A DNA stretch of 64,000 nucleotides from Tipula vernalis (GCA_958295665.1 OY282560.1:145506091-145570090); one strand, 5' to 3'; shown: positions 11,590 through 23,944, counted from the first letter of the stretch. The notes: generated from the letters alone by a model not told the origin. Numbers and translations are program-made.

Positions 11590-12490
11590 CTATTTCTTTG
11601 TGAGAAACCCATCGCAAATTTGGGGTGCTCAAAGAAAATGGTTTATGCGGTGCCATTAAAATCTCCAAGGATACAGTGGATTATAAAAAGAAACCTAGAA
11701 AAAAACGAGCTCGAAAAGGGAAGGTAGGATTATTATTATTAAGAAGAGTAAGTGTGATCCTTTTTGACTAGCAGGAAAGTAAATGAAACCGTCAGAAAAA
11801 TGTTCGTAACCGGCTACTTTTTTTTTAATTTTAATTTAAATTTTAAACTTTTAAAGCATATAAAAAAAGACAATTGAAATTACAACAATTTAAACGGATT
11901 TTAAATATCGGTTAACATTTCAGTAATTCGCTCAGTAACAAACCACATAACCCTATCCCAATTAAAATAAATGAAAATATTTTAATAATTTATACTAGGT
12001 GCAGAAAGTACCTGGAAACCCAGTCTTCTCGATCAATACCCTCACAAAACAATCGAACTCTCATTGAAAATCAAACTCAAAAATTCCCAACCATTTCTGC
12101 CCATCAGCATATGTCACATCACACTTTGCGGAATCGCTTCCCCGATCAAAATTATGAATCACACGCCAAACTCGATTCAATTCACATCCTCTTTTCTCTT
12201 CCAACCAAAGAGCTCCACCTCTCTCAATGCCATCTCACCTCCACTAGACCATAGACTACGACTCACCTAACAGGAATATCTCTAAATATAGAATCCAGAA
12301 ATATCTCTAAAATCAAAATTGAAACAAATAATTTTATTACTCTATTCTGCTTAAAATCCCTACTGCAAAATAGTTTAAATTAAATCTATTATAGAACAGG
12401 TCACCCAGGGCCCAGGTCACTTACTCACTAATTCTGTAACACTCAATGCATACTAACGGTAAAATTAAAAATGATCATAGCAATCATGAT
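11590..12490. other. intergenic, nothing recognised
   Basis: No feature recognised. 12030-12260 is pyrimidine-rich and less AT-rich than its surroundings, but its reading frame carries no known motif. Confidence 0.45.
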
Positions 12491-12493
12491 TCA

Positions 12494-12663
12494 ATGCGAG
12501 TTTACGACCATTTTCTGAAGAAAAATTTTCAACAGGCAACCAATCGACGTAGTCTATTTTGTAAACAAATTTCCCCTTCCGAACATAATTCTTTTGTTTC
12601 CCATTTAAAATATATTGAATCTGCTGAAAATTTTTCTTCAGAAAATGGTCGTAAACTCGCACT
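12494..12663. repeat. small foldback element (~170 bp)
   Basis: Arms of about 42 bases, TGCGAGTTTACGACCATTTT at 12496 and its reverse complement ending at 12661, surround about 85 bases of unique DNA. The same short peptide (VYDHFLKKNFQQ) is therefore readable on both strands. No target duplication was recognised. Confidence 0.85.
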
Positions 12664-12810
12664 CAGAATAAAAAAATTCAATCAAAACAAATCGCCAAAT
12701 TATTTATTTTCAGCCCAGAGTTTGTGAAAAACGTTGACTTTCGTGTTCTTGAAAAACGGAAAGTATTTTCTATTTTGAATGACAATGAAAATTTAATTAG
12801 ATTTTTAATA

Positions 12811-12834
12811 TGGGTTGTGGCTTAGCGGTAACAC
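12811..12834 (+). repeat. 5' half of a tRNA-like/SINE head split by a Jockey element
   Basis: The phrase TGGCTTAGCGG matches a polymerase III A box. The partner B box (GGTTCGATTC) is at about 15439-15448. If the Jockey element and one target copy are removed, the two boxes lie about 43 bases apart, as in tRNAs and tRNA-derived SINEs. The stems do not pair well, so this is a decayed SINE head or tRNA pseudogene and not a functional tRNA. Confidence 0.55.
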
Positions 12835-12849
12835 AATACCAATTTCCTC

Positions 12850-13322
12850 ATCTTCACGCCCAAAAACTTGAAACCAAAATCCTTAGTTATTAAAGAATTG
12901 ACGGAGGAAGAAGATCTTGAAGAGCTGAAAGAAAATATTGAGAATCTTGTTGACATAAATATTAATAAAATAGGTCAACTAACAACGAAGAAAGCAGAAA
13001 GTGCAACCGTAAACTGTGGTTATATATAGTCCAAGTAGGTGCGGAAACACAGATGTCAAAGTTATATAACATAAGGGTAATTAACCACCAAAGAGTATCT
13101 TGGGAATCACTAAGAAAGCGAGACGAAATAATGGAATGCAGGAAATGCCAGAGATTCGGACATGCAGCCGCAAACTGTTATCTTAATTATAGGTGCGTAA
13201 AATGCGCAAGTCAACATAGCCCAGGAGAATGTGCTATTAAAAGTAAATTAGATAATGCAGAGATCTTTTGCATCAATTGCAAAAAGCCCGGCCACCCAGC
13301 ATCATATAAAGGATGTTATTGA
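12850..13322 (+). pseudogene. Jockey ORF1 (Gag-like, CCHC zinc knuckles)
   Basis: Upstream residues ELTEEEDLEELKENIENLV (about 12900-12960) resemble the RNA-binding fold of Jockey ORF1. After a frame change the region from 13053 carries three knuckles: CRKCQRFGHAAANC (C-x2-C-x4-H-x4-C), CVKCASQHSPGEC and CINCKKPGHPASYKGC. ORF1 proteins of this clade bind the element RNA and form the RNP. The frame ends at 13321 with a stop. A second, unrelated-by-descent copy of this knuckle set is on the minus strand at 63650-63870. Confidence 0.75.
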
Positions 13323-13466
13323 GACTAAAACAAAAAATAGCGGAAAAGACAATTACGGGAACAAAAACAACATTCGTTAGACCAGAAAATGGGTAATGTA
13401 CAAACCATACATCAACAAAGTGAACAAATAGCAGAACTATGAAGCCTCCTCATTAATCAGTTAACA

Positions 13467-15122
13467 TGAAGAATCTGAAAATAATAGCACTAAACGTAAA
13501 TTCAGTAGTAACAATTAGAAGACGATTAAATTGTAACAAAATTAAATTACCAACATAAACTCGAATTTAAAAATTATGTTACTATAAGACAAGATATACC
13601 AGATGCTCAATAAGGAGGAGGGACCACTATTCTAATACAAAACACAGTTAAATTTGAAGATATAAAAACAACTAAACTGATATACGGCAAAACTATAGAA
13701 ACCACCATAGTTAAAATGCAACTCAAAAATGGGGCCAAACTGTATTTAATAGCTATATATTGTAAAGGCAGCAACGATAATGGGAATCAATTTGAAAAAG
13801 AATGGAAGCTGATATTTGAGGAATTAGACCTCAAAAATGTAGCAAATTATTTTGTGGAGGCAAGCGACCTAAATGCACGACATAATTTCCTATAAAGAAC
13901 TAAATCATATAGACCAGACTCGGCTACTTACTCATTAGGAAGTTACTTAGATCAATAGCAATAACAGATGAGCGACTTAGTGTCATCACAAATTAACTTG
14001 GTGAAATCCCGGCACACGATTATAAAAATGATCATAAAGCTATAGAAGTTCAAATAGAGAATATAGATACCGCAGAAAATAGTTCAGAAGCCACGAAACA
14101 ACAGAGATACAATTTCAGAAATATAAACTGGCCAAAATGGACCGTAAAATTACAAAATCATATCAAAAATATTTCAAAGACTGTAACGAATAATATCGTA
14201 TCAAACATCAGGAACATTACGAATCCGGAAATTGAAGAAAATATTGAGATAATCATTGGGCTAATCAAGCAAAATTTAAAATTGAACGCACCGAAAATTA
14301 GAAGAAGAAATAATACGGAATTTTTCACAAATAAGACGATCGAAAAGCTGTACAACCATAAAAGTAAAGAGATTAAAACGAGCGGGATCGCAGAATAGCC
14401 AACATTGATAGGACAAAATATTAAAATAGAAATCAACAAATACTGGAAAAATAAGCTAAATGCAATAAAACCAGGAAGCAAAATGTTCCTCAACATCAAT
14501 CAGATAATTAGGGGCAGCTATGGAAGTTAAGGAAAGTGAAAACTCAAAAAAATCGTTTGGTCTTGATGAAATTCCGAATATTACACTAAAGCATTTACTT
14601 GAAATGATCATTGCAGAATTATGTTCAATCTTCAAATATTTAATAAACAACAAAACGTTTCCTTCTTGTTGGAAAACAACCAGAATAGTGCCAATTCTTA
14701 AGAAAAATAAAAAGGCAGAATCACCAAAAAACTACCGATATATTAGTCTACTATCGAACATCGGGAAACTTTATGAAATAATTATAAATAATAAAATTCA
14801 GCAACATGTAGCGAGTAATCAACTAATCCCAAATAACCAATTTGGGTTCAGGCAAGAGCACTCCACTGTTTATGCCATCACCAAAGTTACCTCGGATATC
14901 AGTTACAACCTTAATAGGAAAATAAGTACCGGAGCAGTATTCAAACTCGCTAATATATTGACCATATTTAACGGAGGAAAGAATAATCAAACAATCGATA
15001 AAAAGCGAGCACTTGAAGCATTTATCTGCTTAGATAGAAAAGTATATATTCAAGACGCAAATCAGATCCCTATAATTTACCACATTCCAAGAAGACCAAT
15101 GGACAAAGGTTTCAACGAATAA
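13467..15122 (+). pseudogene. Jockey ORF2: endonuclease and truncated reverse transcriptase
   Basis: The endonuclease begins MKNLKIIALNVNSV at 13467 but is shifted repeatedly; GGTTILIQNTVKFEDIK, LYLIAIYC and a VEASDLNARH segment (normally GDFNARH) are readable. A linker from 14050 to 14500 includes QRYNFRNINWPKW. The RT starts with GLDEIPNITLKHL (14560) and has WKTTRIVPILKKNKK, NYRYISLLSNIGKLYE and NQFGFRQEHST. It then jumps from ISTGAVF straight to C-terminal sequence, so the FDxxxKAFD and YADD motifs are missing. The copy cannot encode an active enzyme. Confidence 0.75.
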
Positions 15123-15411
15123 AAATTTGATAACCCTGAGGAGAACTCAAGGTGTAGCACCGCATTCAAAAGAATGACCTGTGAGAAATTCATAAGAAAA
15201 AAACAAAAATATTGGTGGCTGAACCAAAACTGATAAAGCCAAACAAATTATTAGTAGTATTAAGTACCAAATCATGAAAATGGAACGTGGCATCTTTAAC
15301 TAGGTAAATTTTTATGCCAAACCTAGCAAGTAATAGAACGCAGTTAAACCTGTTTATATTCCATGTTGAACTTAGATTAAATTTAAAAAAGGAAAAAGAA
15401 AAAAAAAAAGT

Positions 15412-15466
15412 GGTAACACGATGGGGTAGAGCGGCAAAGGCCTTCGGTTCGATTCTCATGCAATTT
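15412..15466 (+). repeat. 3' half of the tRNA-like/SINE head
   Basis: Contains GGTTCGATTC (15439-15448), a B-box match, followed by CATGCAA and a long T run at 15480-15492 that would end polymerase III transcription. It completes the sequence beginning at 12811. Confidence 0.5.
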
Positions 15467-15499
15467 TTATTTCTTTATTTTTTTTTTTTTTAATATTTT

Positions 15500-16255
15500 T
15501 TTAGTATTCATGTAACGACCAAATATTTTTCTTTAAATTAAATATTGTGCTTTTTAGTTATTACAGTAATTACATAAAAAATACGTGGTAAGCGTTTATG
15601 ATGCGCCTAAATGTATGCGAACACTCCTACAGATTATTTAAAAACTGTTATATTATGATTTGTAGTAAGCCATGAGAATTTTTCTGTAAACAATTTTTTT
15701 CCTGTCATAAACTTAATAGCATGCTATGTTTGAAGAAATAAAACAATTATCATGTATGAACGAGTTTGAGTTAGGTTGGATTGAAATTAGGTTTTCGTTA
15801 AATTTCAAAATGGCGTCGATTGTTTCCGTGGAAGTGAGTTGGGTTGATTTGAAAGTGTTACAGCAAAGTACATTATAAATACACTTTTGACCTTTGTATT
15901 GCAACATACTTAATTTTTTGATAATATTTTTTTGTTGTATTCAATTATAGTAACATTTTTTTATGGTGGTAACAATAAAAATCCTTTATTTATATTTTTC
16001 TCTCCATTTTGGTTTTCAACTCTACTCAATTCCACTAGCTTCGTTGAGTTCAAACTGACTTAAAGAAAACCTAACTTCAACCTCGTTTCCATGAACACCA
16101 ACCCCAACTCAAGCCAATTTGAACCTTACATGGAAACAAACTAAATGTAACACTGAAAATTAACAAAGCGTGCCTCGGAAATGGAAAATGTCCATTTAAC
16201 GAAGACATATTTAAAAAACTACATGGGATGTAGTTTTTGTGTGCATTTTTGATAC
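15500..16255. other. intergenic, nothing firm
   Basis: No coding motif recognised. Loosely inverted phrases (agttgggttgatttgaaagtg near 15840 and caaccccaactcaagccaat near 16093) hint at another decayed foldback. Confidence 0.35.
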
Positions 16256-16260
16256 ATCTC

Positions 16261-16444
16261 AATTTATATTTTAATTAACCATATTTATCGATTTATTAAT
16301 TTGGTTTTGTTTAGTTTTAATTAATTTAATGATTTTAATGAAATAGTGCGCATTTTTGTACTAAATAAAATTTCATTAAATTAATTAAAATTGAACAAAA
16401 CCAAATTAATAAATCGATAAATATGGTTAATTAAAATATAAATT
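16261..16444. repeat. 184-bp AT-rich palindrome
   Basis: The arm starting AATTTATATTTTAATTAACC at 16261 recurs inverted, ending at 16444, and includes ATCGATTTATTAATTTGG. Arms are about 80 bases with few mismatches around a short centre. No target duplication was identified. Confidence 0.88.
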
Positions 16445-16449
16445 GTTTG

Positions 16450-18815
16450 ATGTATTTTATGTATTTTGTCTGTTTGATGTAGATCAAATACCAGAAAATA
16501 TAAAATACCAATCGAAAAATAAATCCAACTTCGTTATGTGCAATTAAATTTCTAATAACAAGAATTTACCATAAAACATACAAAAAAAAAATAATGTAAA
16601 TTTTTTACATATTAATTGTTTTTCATTACCACTTGCAAAAGAACGCATGTGGCGTAAGATTACCTGCCAAACGATACCAGAGGAGTACCGTTATATAAAT
16701 TTTCAATAAGAGTATTCCTATCTTATGTTCAAATACCACACTTCCCGCTCTATTTAAAAAAAAAATACGGTAGAATGATTCGTTCCGACCAAATCCACAC
16801 CAGACATCCAAATTTTTGTCGAATTTGATTTGATGTCGTGTTAATTGGCATAGTGCAGCACCAAGTCCACATTGATTTAGCTCTAGATAGATTTTTGGGC
16901 AAACTAAGCGTAAAAGTTGCCCATTTTACAATTTACATCGGCACTATCAAATATAACTTCAAATTTAATTATTTTATATCATTTGTATTTTATAATTTGG
17001 ATTATTGGATATATTAGATGCCCTTGAGAATATAATTTAATTCAGACATAAATAATATCCAATTAAATTGATATATGTACATATAAAAAGCTAAACGAAA
17101 CTTCTTAATACCATATAACAAAAACAAATCTTTCGCCACTATTGTATCGAAAAATAAGGTAACAGAAGAAGAAAACCAAAATTATCATAGTCCCAGCATG
17201 AGATAACATCTCATTTCCATTATTCATTTTCATTTCGAAAATCCCGAACGAGCACTAGCCCAACAACAAAAAAAAAAAATAAACCATCACATTTTATCTT
17301 CCACTTAATTACATATACAATCGATTTTATTTATCTCGCGTGGATTAAGTAAATATTCCTCGCGTAATTTATTTATTTTTTTTTCTGCAAATTTCTTCCC
17401 ACTTTTGGTGCCGAGGATCAAATAAATAAATGTTAGATTAACATTTAATCTCGCTTTTCTTTTGTTGTGTTAATTTTTGACGGTTAACGCGATATGCGTA
17501 TCTTGTCTAAATACAAACTGAAAAAATAAAATAAACCAAAAGAAAACCCAACCAAAAAAAAAAACTTAATGCGTCCAGGATGTTTCCATGGTGTGCGACG
17601 TGCAATGTTGAGCGCTTTGCTTTTGAATTTAATTATTTCCAGTTTTTTTTTTTTTTTTTTTTTGTGAAACACAATGTGAAAATATTTGCGCAATTCAATT
17701 TTTCGTTACAATATAAAATTACAGAATTTAATGTGACTTTTTTTTTGTGTTTTTTCGATTTATATTGGGGTCGATTTTAATTGTATAAAGATAATAAAAA
17801 AAAAAAAAGAAAAACTCTGAAGATTTCCATTAAATATATATTTCGAGGGCCCATAACACTTAAAAAATTTTATCGCAACATAAAAAATTTAAATCAATAC
17901 GCGATGTATTTAAACGAATATTGCATTTCCTCGAAGGATAATTTTTATATCCAAATAAATATCAGAATTTTATATTTATTCATGCTCGCTCCCCTCGGGG
18001 CAACTATATCCTCCCGCACACCAGGAGATTCCTCTAGGAAAAAAAAAATGTTCCAAACTAAAAATAGAAAAAAGCTGTGAAAGGAAAATGAAGAAACGTT
18101 TTTTTTTGTTTTGTTCGGTTTTGGTTGCTGTTGAGCATCACATTTGCAAGAAAATATGGTTTTATCACGTACAGTTTTGCGATTTTTTTTTTTTTTAAAT
18201 TCGTTATGGAAATTTAATTTTAATTTTTTTTTAACTTTTACCCAAAAAAAAAATAAATAAAATATAAAATAATTAAAAAGCGACAATGATTAAATCTTAA
18301 TTTTTACTTTGTTTAAGAATTAAAATTGTGTACAGTATTTGCGGTTTGGTTTTTGCAGAAATGTATACGAAACATTAAATTCGTGTTTTTTATAGACTGT
18401 GTATGTTTTTATATATGGAGTGATCGTGCTAGACTGCAGACTATACTATTTTTATATACATCGTAATCTCTTAATGGTTACATGATGGGAATATAGAATA
18501 CTCAACTGATGAAGTTTTATTATAACATAGAATTGTACCATGTGTGTTTATTTAAAAGTTTAAATGTGAATTGAAAATGAATGGGTTTTGGTATGGAGGG
18601 GGTTATTATTTCGGTTACCATTGGCTTTGGTTTAGTCGTATATTTATTTATTTTGCATTTGCATTTTTCGTGAAACAAAAAAGCTTTTTCTGAATTTTAT
18701 TGGAAAATTTAAACACAGAACAAATGGATTTCAATGGTTTCAATTTTCACTTGATTATCGTTGTGTGAACTTAGCAATATAGCGAACTGTGATCTATTTC
18801 TAAGCTCAGTTACCT
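16450..18815. other. AT-rich stretch with homopolymers, nothing recognised
   Basis: Many A or T runs (for example 17645-17663, 23-base range of T, and 18184-18196). One GC-richer patch at 17990-18035 (ctcccctcggggc). No coding motif recognised in either strand. Confidence 0.45.
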
Positions 18816-18900
18816 GTTTTTGACTTTGAAAGTATTTTTTACAGGTCCGTTTGTGTTTATTTCGCACAAATCGAAAATTAAGATTAGAAAATATTTTATG

Positions 18901-19489
18901 GTATGCTGTGGATTTTGTGGCAATAAATTGTATTACGATTATAGTGAAATAGATCGGGCTGCTATGAATTGTACAAACAAATATTCGAACGTTTCCTTCT
19001 TTTGTAACAGCTGTAACCAGTGGCTCAATAATAACAGCATAATGAAACTTTTCAAAAAAATGGATTCGATTGCGGAGAGAACTGCTGATATAGTGAATAT
19101 TGACAAGCTGGAAGCTGACGTTACCGAGAATATGAAGTTAATTGATAAATTAACGAATATGGCTAAATTTAAGCCGGACACGTCAGCAGATTCAACCTAC
19201 GATAATGTGACAAATCAAAATGGCAGCTCGTCATATAATTTACCGCCTCGCCAGGGTATTATTGGTACTGTTATGTATAGCAAAAAGTACATATATGTTA
19301 GCAGAATCCATTATTTGGATAATAAGAAAGCAATTTTATGTTATATTCTCTCGAAACTTGATAAGTGTGCTGCTGACTAAGTGGATTGCAAATCTTTCCT
19401 TGCTAAGGACCGTGCTATTGATACTCGTACCTCACTTACTTTCTAGTCGTTTAAGATTCGAAAAAATGAAGACTATTTTAATATACTGA
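18901..19489 (+). pseudogene. CR1-like ORF1 with PHD-like zinc domain
   Basis: From about 18901 the frame shows CCGFCGNKLYYDYSE, then MNCTNKYSNVSFFCNSCNQW, a spaced set of cysteines like the PHD/esterase-type zinc module in ORF1 of insect CR1-like elements. A helical segment (IMKLFKKMDSIAERTADI) follows. From 19290 KYIYVSRIHYLDNKKAILCY continues, after a stop at 19378, as SFLAKDRAIDTRTSLTF and SFKIRKNEDYFNIL. The family pattern is a Y-V-[ST]-R-[LI] strand followed by an SFKI strand. These would be RNA-binding. Stops at 19378 and about 19445 break it. Confidence 0.62.
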
Positions 19490-19639
19490 ATAATGCAAAC
19501 GTGTGAGCCTGTTGGTGTTCTAATTATGTTCTCATTATTAATAAATATAAGGATTTAGCAGCATCATCAGCAAGTTTAATGTTTCATTGTTCATTAAATT
19601 TAGTAGTAACTTTCGAGATTTGTGAAACCGTAAACAAGG

Positions 19640-20570
19640 AAATCGATGTAGTGAATTTTAACTTGAAACTGGGGGATTTAATTTTCATAAACGCGTTTCT
19701 TGACAATCGATGATATTGAAAAAATGTTGCGAGTGTTCTACCTCGTATTAAATGAAGGAATTGAGAAATTTATTTTGAAATTTTTGCTCCGTATCGGAAA
19801 AAGAAACGTGGCATAATACCTATTAATAAGAAAAACCCTGTGGACGAGGCTCATAAATTATTTAAACGGCATCCGTCAGTAAATTTGAACGTATTTGATT
19901 CTTTGAGAAAGAAGTCGGTTGTAAGTCTGATATTAAACGTAATCATGCCTGTTTTTGTAAGTTCGTTGATTCCAAAAGAAACAATATAGGGTTTCATATC
20001 CACCGTCAATGTTTCTGGATTAGCGCGTTGGAGAGAACTTATAGGATATTTTTAATTTGTCCGCCGACTATTTTGAAGGTATGTACGTGAATCAATCTAT
20101 CGTTCCATTCTGAGGAATTGTACAAGTGCAAATTTTTCTTATTTGCGGCCGAATGTTCGATACTGTGAGATCAGACTAAATCTCACTGGTTACCAATCAT
20201 AGTGCGGGTTTTGATCCTCTCCCGTCTTTGGGCCTTGAGATGATAGCCTAGGCAATTCCTCTTCCTATGCCTCCATTTGAACTGGTTTACTTTCTAAAGT
20301 CAGGTCTCATAGTGATACTAGGAATTATTGATGTATAAGTACTTGATCTTTCTTACCGAACTATTTAAGAAGTTAGTCGGTCTACCCCCCCCCCCCCCTG
20401 CCCACTGTACGTTGTTGCCAATTAGGTGGATCAAATCGTATTTATGTATAATCTAGAAGTCAAATATTTGTGATTGGTAATTTCAGGACTGAATTTCGGG
20501 TGTTCCGCAAGGAAGTCATTTGGGTGCCCTATTATTCATAATATTTATTAATGATGCGGTTTACATCCGA
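19640..20570 (+). pseudogene. CR1-like ORF2 remnants (linker and one RT motif)
   Basis: IDDIEKMLRVFYLVLNEGIE (about 19710) matches the linker between endonuclease and RT in this group, where FYxVLxxxIExFVP is typical. RT domain 4-type wording SGVPQGSHLGALLFIIFIND (about 20497-20556) is unmistakable, but the expected sequence between them is missing or unreadable and nothing follows the ND. Confidence 0.65.
20385..20398 (+). repeat. 14-base C run
   Basis: An uninterrupted run of 14 C in otherwise AT-rich DNA. Confidence 0.95.
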
Positions 20571-21019
20571 ATTATGTCGAAAACCAAGCGTTTGATTTTG
20601 AATTGCAACCTACATTTTTAAGCAGCAATGTATTGTATGTTAACAAGTGTTGTTAACATACAATAGAATAGTTAACTTGTTTGTTCGACATTCATTTTGC
20701 AAGATATTTACCAAAGTTACATTAAATTACAAAATTGACATTTTATAGTGAAACACTGGCTTAAGAACGACCTACTGCCTTATCTTTAGTTTTTCAAGGA
20801 AATATTGATGGTCAATATAACTTTGGAAAACAAAAGATCAGATATGAACTCGTTCCCGCCGTTTTTCCTACAATCCATACAGGACAAACACGATTTTTGA
20901 TGTTTAACATCTGTTATTAATTTTTTTATAGTAAATTTTCGAAATGCTTGTCGTTTTGATCTAAACAAATATAAAATACCTTCAACTACCTTCTAATTCG
21001 CTTTTTGCTTTTTCAAAAG

Positions 21020-21400
21020 TTTATTTTGGTATCTTCCTACAGTCTCTATAATTCCGAAATTGGCGGAAATATGAAATTGGCCTATCTAGGTGGTCATTTA
21101 TTTCCATCATTAAATAATTTTCGATTTCTAGATATCGGATGTTAACAACACTTTTAGACTGACAAAAACACACAAGTACGCGATTTAAATCGACCAAAAA
21201 AATCACTTCAAGAGAACTAAAATCAAATCGCAGTTCAAAAAAGGCATCTCACAACAGCGAAAGAGGAAAATCAATTTCTTTGACATAAAATGCTAAGGCG
21301 ACTACATCAATTATGCAATGAATTTATTTTGAATATGTGCAAAATTATCATAGGATTTGACTGTGATAATTTGGGTGTGTGCAGTTTTTTGAAGTAAATG
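21020..21400. repeat. module shared with 22990-23370
   Basis: Direct repeat with 22990-23370. Shared phrases include GAAATTGGCCTA, AAAATCAATTTCTTTGA, CTACATCAAT, AATGAATTTATTTTG and GATAATTTGGGTGTGTGC. Divergence is considerable. Confidence 0.75.
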
Positions 21401-21466
21401 TTAAAAATTAGTACTAAAATTAGTACACCTTAAACCGTGTCCAAAACCTGTGCTAAATATTTTTTA

Positions 21467-21594
21467 GTACTAATTTTTGACATTTATTTGAAAAATTTTC
21501 CCCTAGATTCACAATTTTTTATTATGCTGTCCGAATTATGCAATAATTTTTAAAAAAATTTCCCCCGCCTTATACATTTGATGTTTCACTTTAA
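21467..21594 (+). repeat. left arm of a 2.5-kb inverted repeat
   Basis: The arm ACTAATTTTTGACATTTATT through CACTTTAAA matches the reverse complement of 23815-23944. Shared blocks include TTGACATTTATTTGAAAAAT and TTATGCTGTCCG. The arms enclose the minisatellite and the inner foldback. Confidence 0.82.
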
Positions 21595-21799
21595 AATTTA
21601 AAGTGATGGTTAATGCGCTGGGTGCATGTAATGAGTGCGTTCAATAAATCAAGCATCCACTGACAGTTCTATCATAACCAACATCATGCTGGTTAGTTAA
21701 GCTTTGACCACCATGCTGTACGCAAGATAAATTAACATTGTACAATAAAATATATATTAAATTTTACTAGATAATAAATAATCTTATTTATTACAGTGT

Positions 21800-22890
21800 G
21801 ATAGGGCAATTTTGTCAAAAATAGGTCAAAAAATTAAGTTATGGTCAAATACTGTCGTAAAGTGTTTCAAAAACTGTCAAAAACTGTCGGAAAGTGTCAA
21901 AAACTGTGCGTGGGGTATTGTAAAAACGGGTAAACGAAATATTCTTACTGTTTTATGAGCAAGTATTTTACTGTTGAAACTGTTCTAAATGTGAAGCTAA
22001 AATTTTTCATTTTACACATTTTTTTATGTCAAAAAGTCCTGTCAAAAGTATCGAAAACAAAGATTTTGAAAGACTGACAATAACTCGTGTCGAAACTGTG
22101 TCACAATTACCAGTTTTTGACTCTACCCATCTCTGCTTTAAATCAGAGATGGGAAGTGTCGAAAACCAGTATTTAAAACACAGTTTTCAACATTTTTTGA
22201 CAAGAGCTCTTGACAGTCTTTCAAAGGACGAAAACTAGTATTTGTGACACAGTTTCGACACTTTTTGAAACAACTTTTTGTCATTCTTTCAAAACTTGTG
22301 TTTTCCACACTTCTTGACACTTCAATAGCTAGAACAGTTTTATTATTCAGTTTTTACATTTCAACAGCTAGAACAGTTTCAACGTTTACCGATATATTTG
22401 AAAAAATTGCTCATGAAATAATAAGAAACTTTCGTTTTCCCCTTTTTCAAATATAACAAGCACAGTTTTTAACACTTTCCAACACTTTTCGACTGTTTTT
22501 TACACTTTTACACAATTTTTGAAACTTTTCGACAGATGATGCCTTGTTTGACCTATTTTTGGCACAATTGTCGAAAAGTCGAATTTTTTGCGTTTTAACC
22601 ATCTCTGATCAAACCCTGTGTTTTGGCATCTTTTGACAGCGAAAAAAACTGTAAAATGTAAAATTTTAGCTTTAGTTACGTTCAGAACTGTTTGAACAAT
22701 TTCAAAATTTACCAATATAGTTCAAAAACTTGCTCACGAAATAATAAGAATATTTTGTTTCCTCTCCGACAGTTTTTGACACTTTTCGGCGGTTTTTAAC
22801 ACTTTTCATCAGTTTTTGACCATAATTTAAGGTTTTTGGCCTAATTTTGAGAAAATTGTCGAAAAGTCAGATTAAGAATTTTACCCATCT
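21800..22890. repeat. degenerate GTCAAAAACTG/TTTTTGACA minisatellite
   Basis: Roughly 1.1 kb in which short units such as TGTCAAAAACTGTCGGAAAG and their complements (AGTTTTTGACACTTTTCGGC) recur in both orientations. Reading frames here have no motif. The phrase 'ccatctctg' recurs near 22130, 22600 and 22890, suggesting three larger units. Confidence 0.8.
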
Positions 22891-22976
22891 CTGCTTAAAT
22901 ATATTCATTTCCGAGAAATGTGCAGATTATTGGATAGAAAATAACAACTTTTGACGTCAATGGTAAACGAACAGAA

Positions 22977-23505
22977 TAAGCAGATATGAGATAAAACATC
23001 CGCAGTAATAGGAAATTGGCCTAAACTATTTCACAACCAATATATAGAACAAAAATCGAACTATCCTCATCATTGAACAATTTCCGATTTCTTGATATTT
23101 ATCGGATGATCACGACGCTCACAACAACACTCATTAACACATGATTACGCAATTTAATTCGACAGTAAAAATTACGGTCAGGGTATTAAAACCACGTTCC
23201 CAGTTGAAAAATGCAACTTCATAACAGAGAATGAGGAAAATCAATTTCTTTGAAATAAAACTCTAAGGCAACTACATCAATCACACAATGAATTTATTTT
23301 GTATATGTATGTCAAAAATAGAATTTTGACTCTGATAATTTGGGTGTGTGCGGTTTTTTCTAAACATATTTATCAAAGATTTGGGACACAGTCTAAGACT
23401 GTCGTGAACATATATTATCCACAAATCGGAAATTGTTCAATGATCGCGAAGGCGATACGGCCAAATTCCTATTTCTGCGGATCTGCTTATCTATGCACGT
23501 TCTAT
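22977..23505. repeat. inner foldback element
   Basis: Left arm 22977-23115 (ATAAGCAGAT... CATTGAACAATTTCCGATTT... CACGAC) is the reverse complement of 23412-23505 (GTCGTGAAC ... AAATCGGAAATTGTTCAATG ... GATCTGCTTAT). The centre contains the module shared with 21020-21400. Confidence 0.78.
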
Positions 23506-23539
23506 TCTCTTTACATACACTGATTTAACACTAGAGCCC

Positions 23540-23814
23540 AATTTTCAAAAATGTTTCCTTTGTTGGCTCCGGTAACGCAATAATATATTAGAATGACTTT
23601 ATCCTACCAATTCCTGACAATTAATAGCATACATTTAAATTTTAAAATTATTCACCATGTTCCTTTTTTATCAAAATAAGGAGTAATAACCCTTATTATT
23701 CTGTAAATATGCCACTACCTAGCCATAATAAAAAAAAGCCATCAAGTTTACTTCTGGATATTATTAAAGCCACTTCCTGTTCAAAAATCTCCCCATTTCA
23801 CGGAAATTATTGTA
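23540..23814. other. spacer, nothing recognised
   Basis: No motif recognised between the inner foldback and the right arm. Confidence 0.4.
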
Positions 23815-23944
23815 TTTAAAGTGAGATAACTATTATATACGGCGGGGAAATATGGCAAACAATTATTACACCATACGGACAGCATAACAAAAAATTGTGA
23901 ATGGAGGGGAATATTTTTCAAATAAATGTCAAAAATTTGTACTA
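23815..23944 (-). repeat. right arm of the 2.5-kb inverted repeat
   Basis: Reverse complement partner of 21467-21594; see that entry for the shared blocks. Confidence 0.82.

Larger units (their letters stand above)
12835..15411 (+). mobile_element. Jockey-clade non-LTR retrotransposon, degenerate
   Basis: Plus-strand order is ORF1 with CCHC knuckles, endonuclease, linker and RT, ending in an A-rich tail (15385-15410). GGTAACAC occurs at 12827-12834 and again at 15412-15419. The match extends to AG[C/T]GGTAACAC[A/G]AT, a 14-bp duplication with two transitions, so the insertion is old. The element lacks the RT catalytic centre, apparently through an internal deletion near 14945. Confidence 0.82.
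18820..20610 (+). mobile_element. second CR1-like non-LTR fossil, plus strand
   Basis: ORF1-type zinc domain, an RRM-like segment, an endonuclease-RT linker and one RT motif occur in the expected order on the plus strand, with large deletions between them. Neither end is defined; no tail or target duplication was found. It is more decayed than the copy at 353-4928. Confidence 0.68.

Noticed and set aside
17484..18286. Phe/Lys-rich frames on both strands
   Set aside because: Driven by long A and T runs; no motif.
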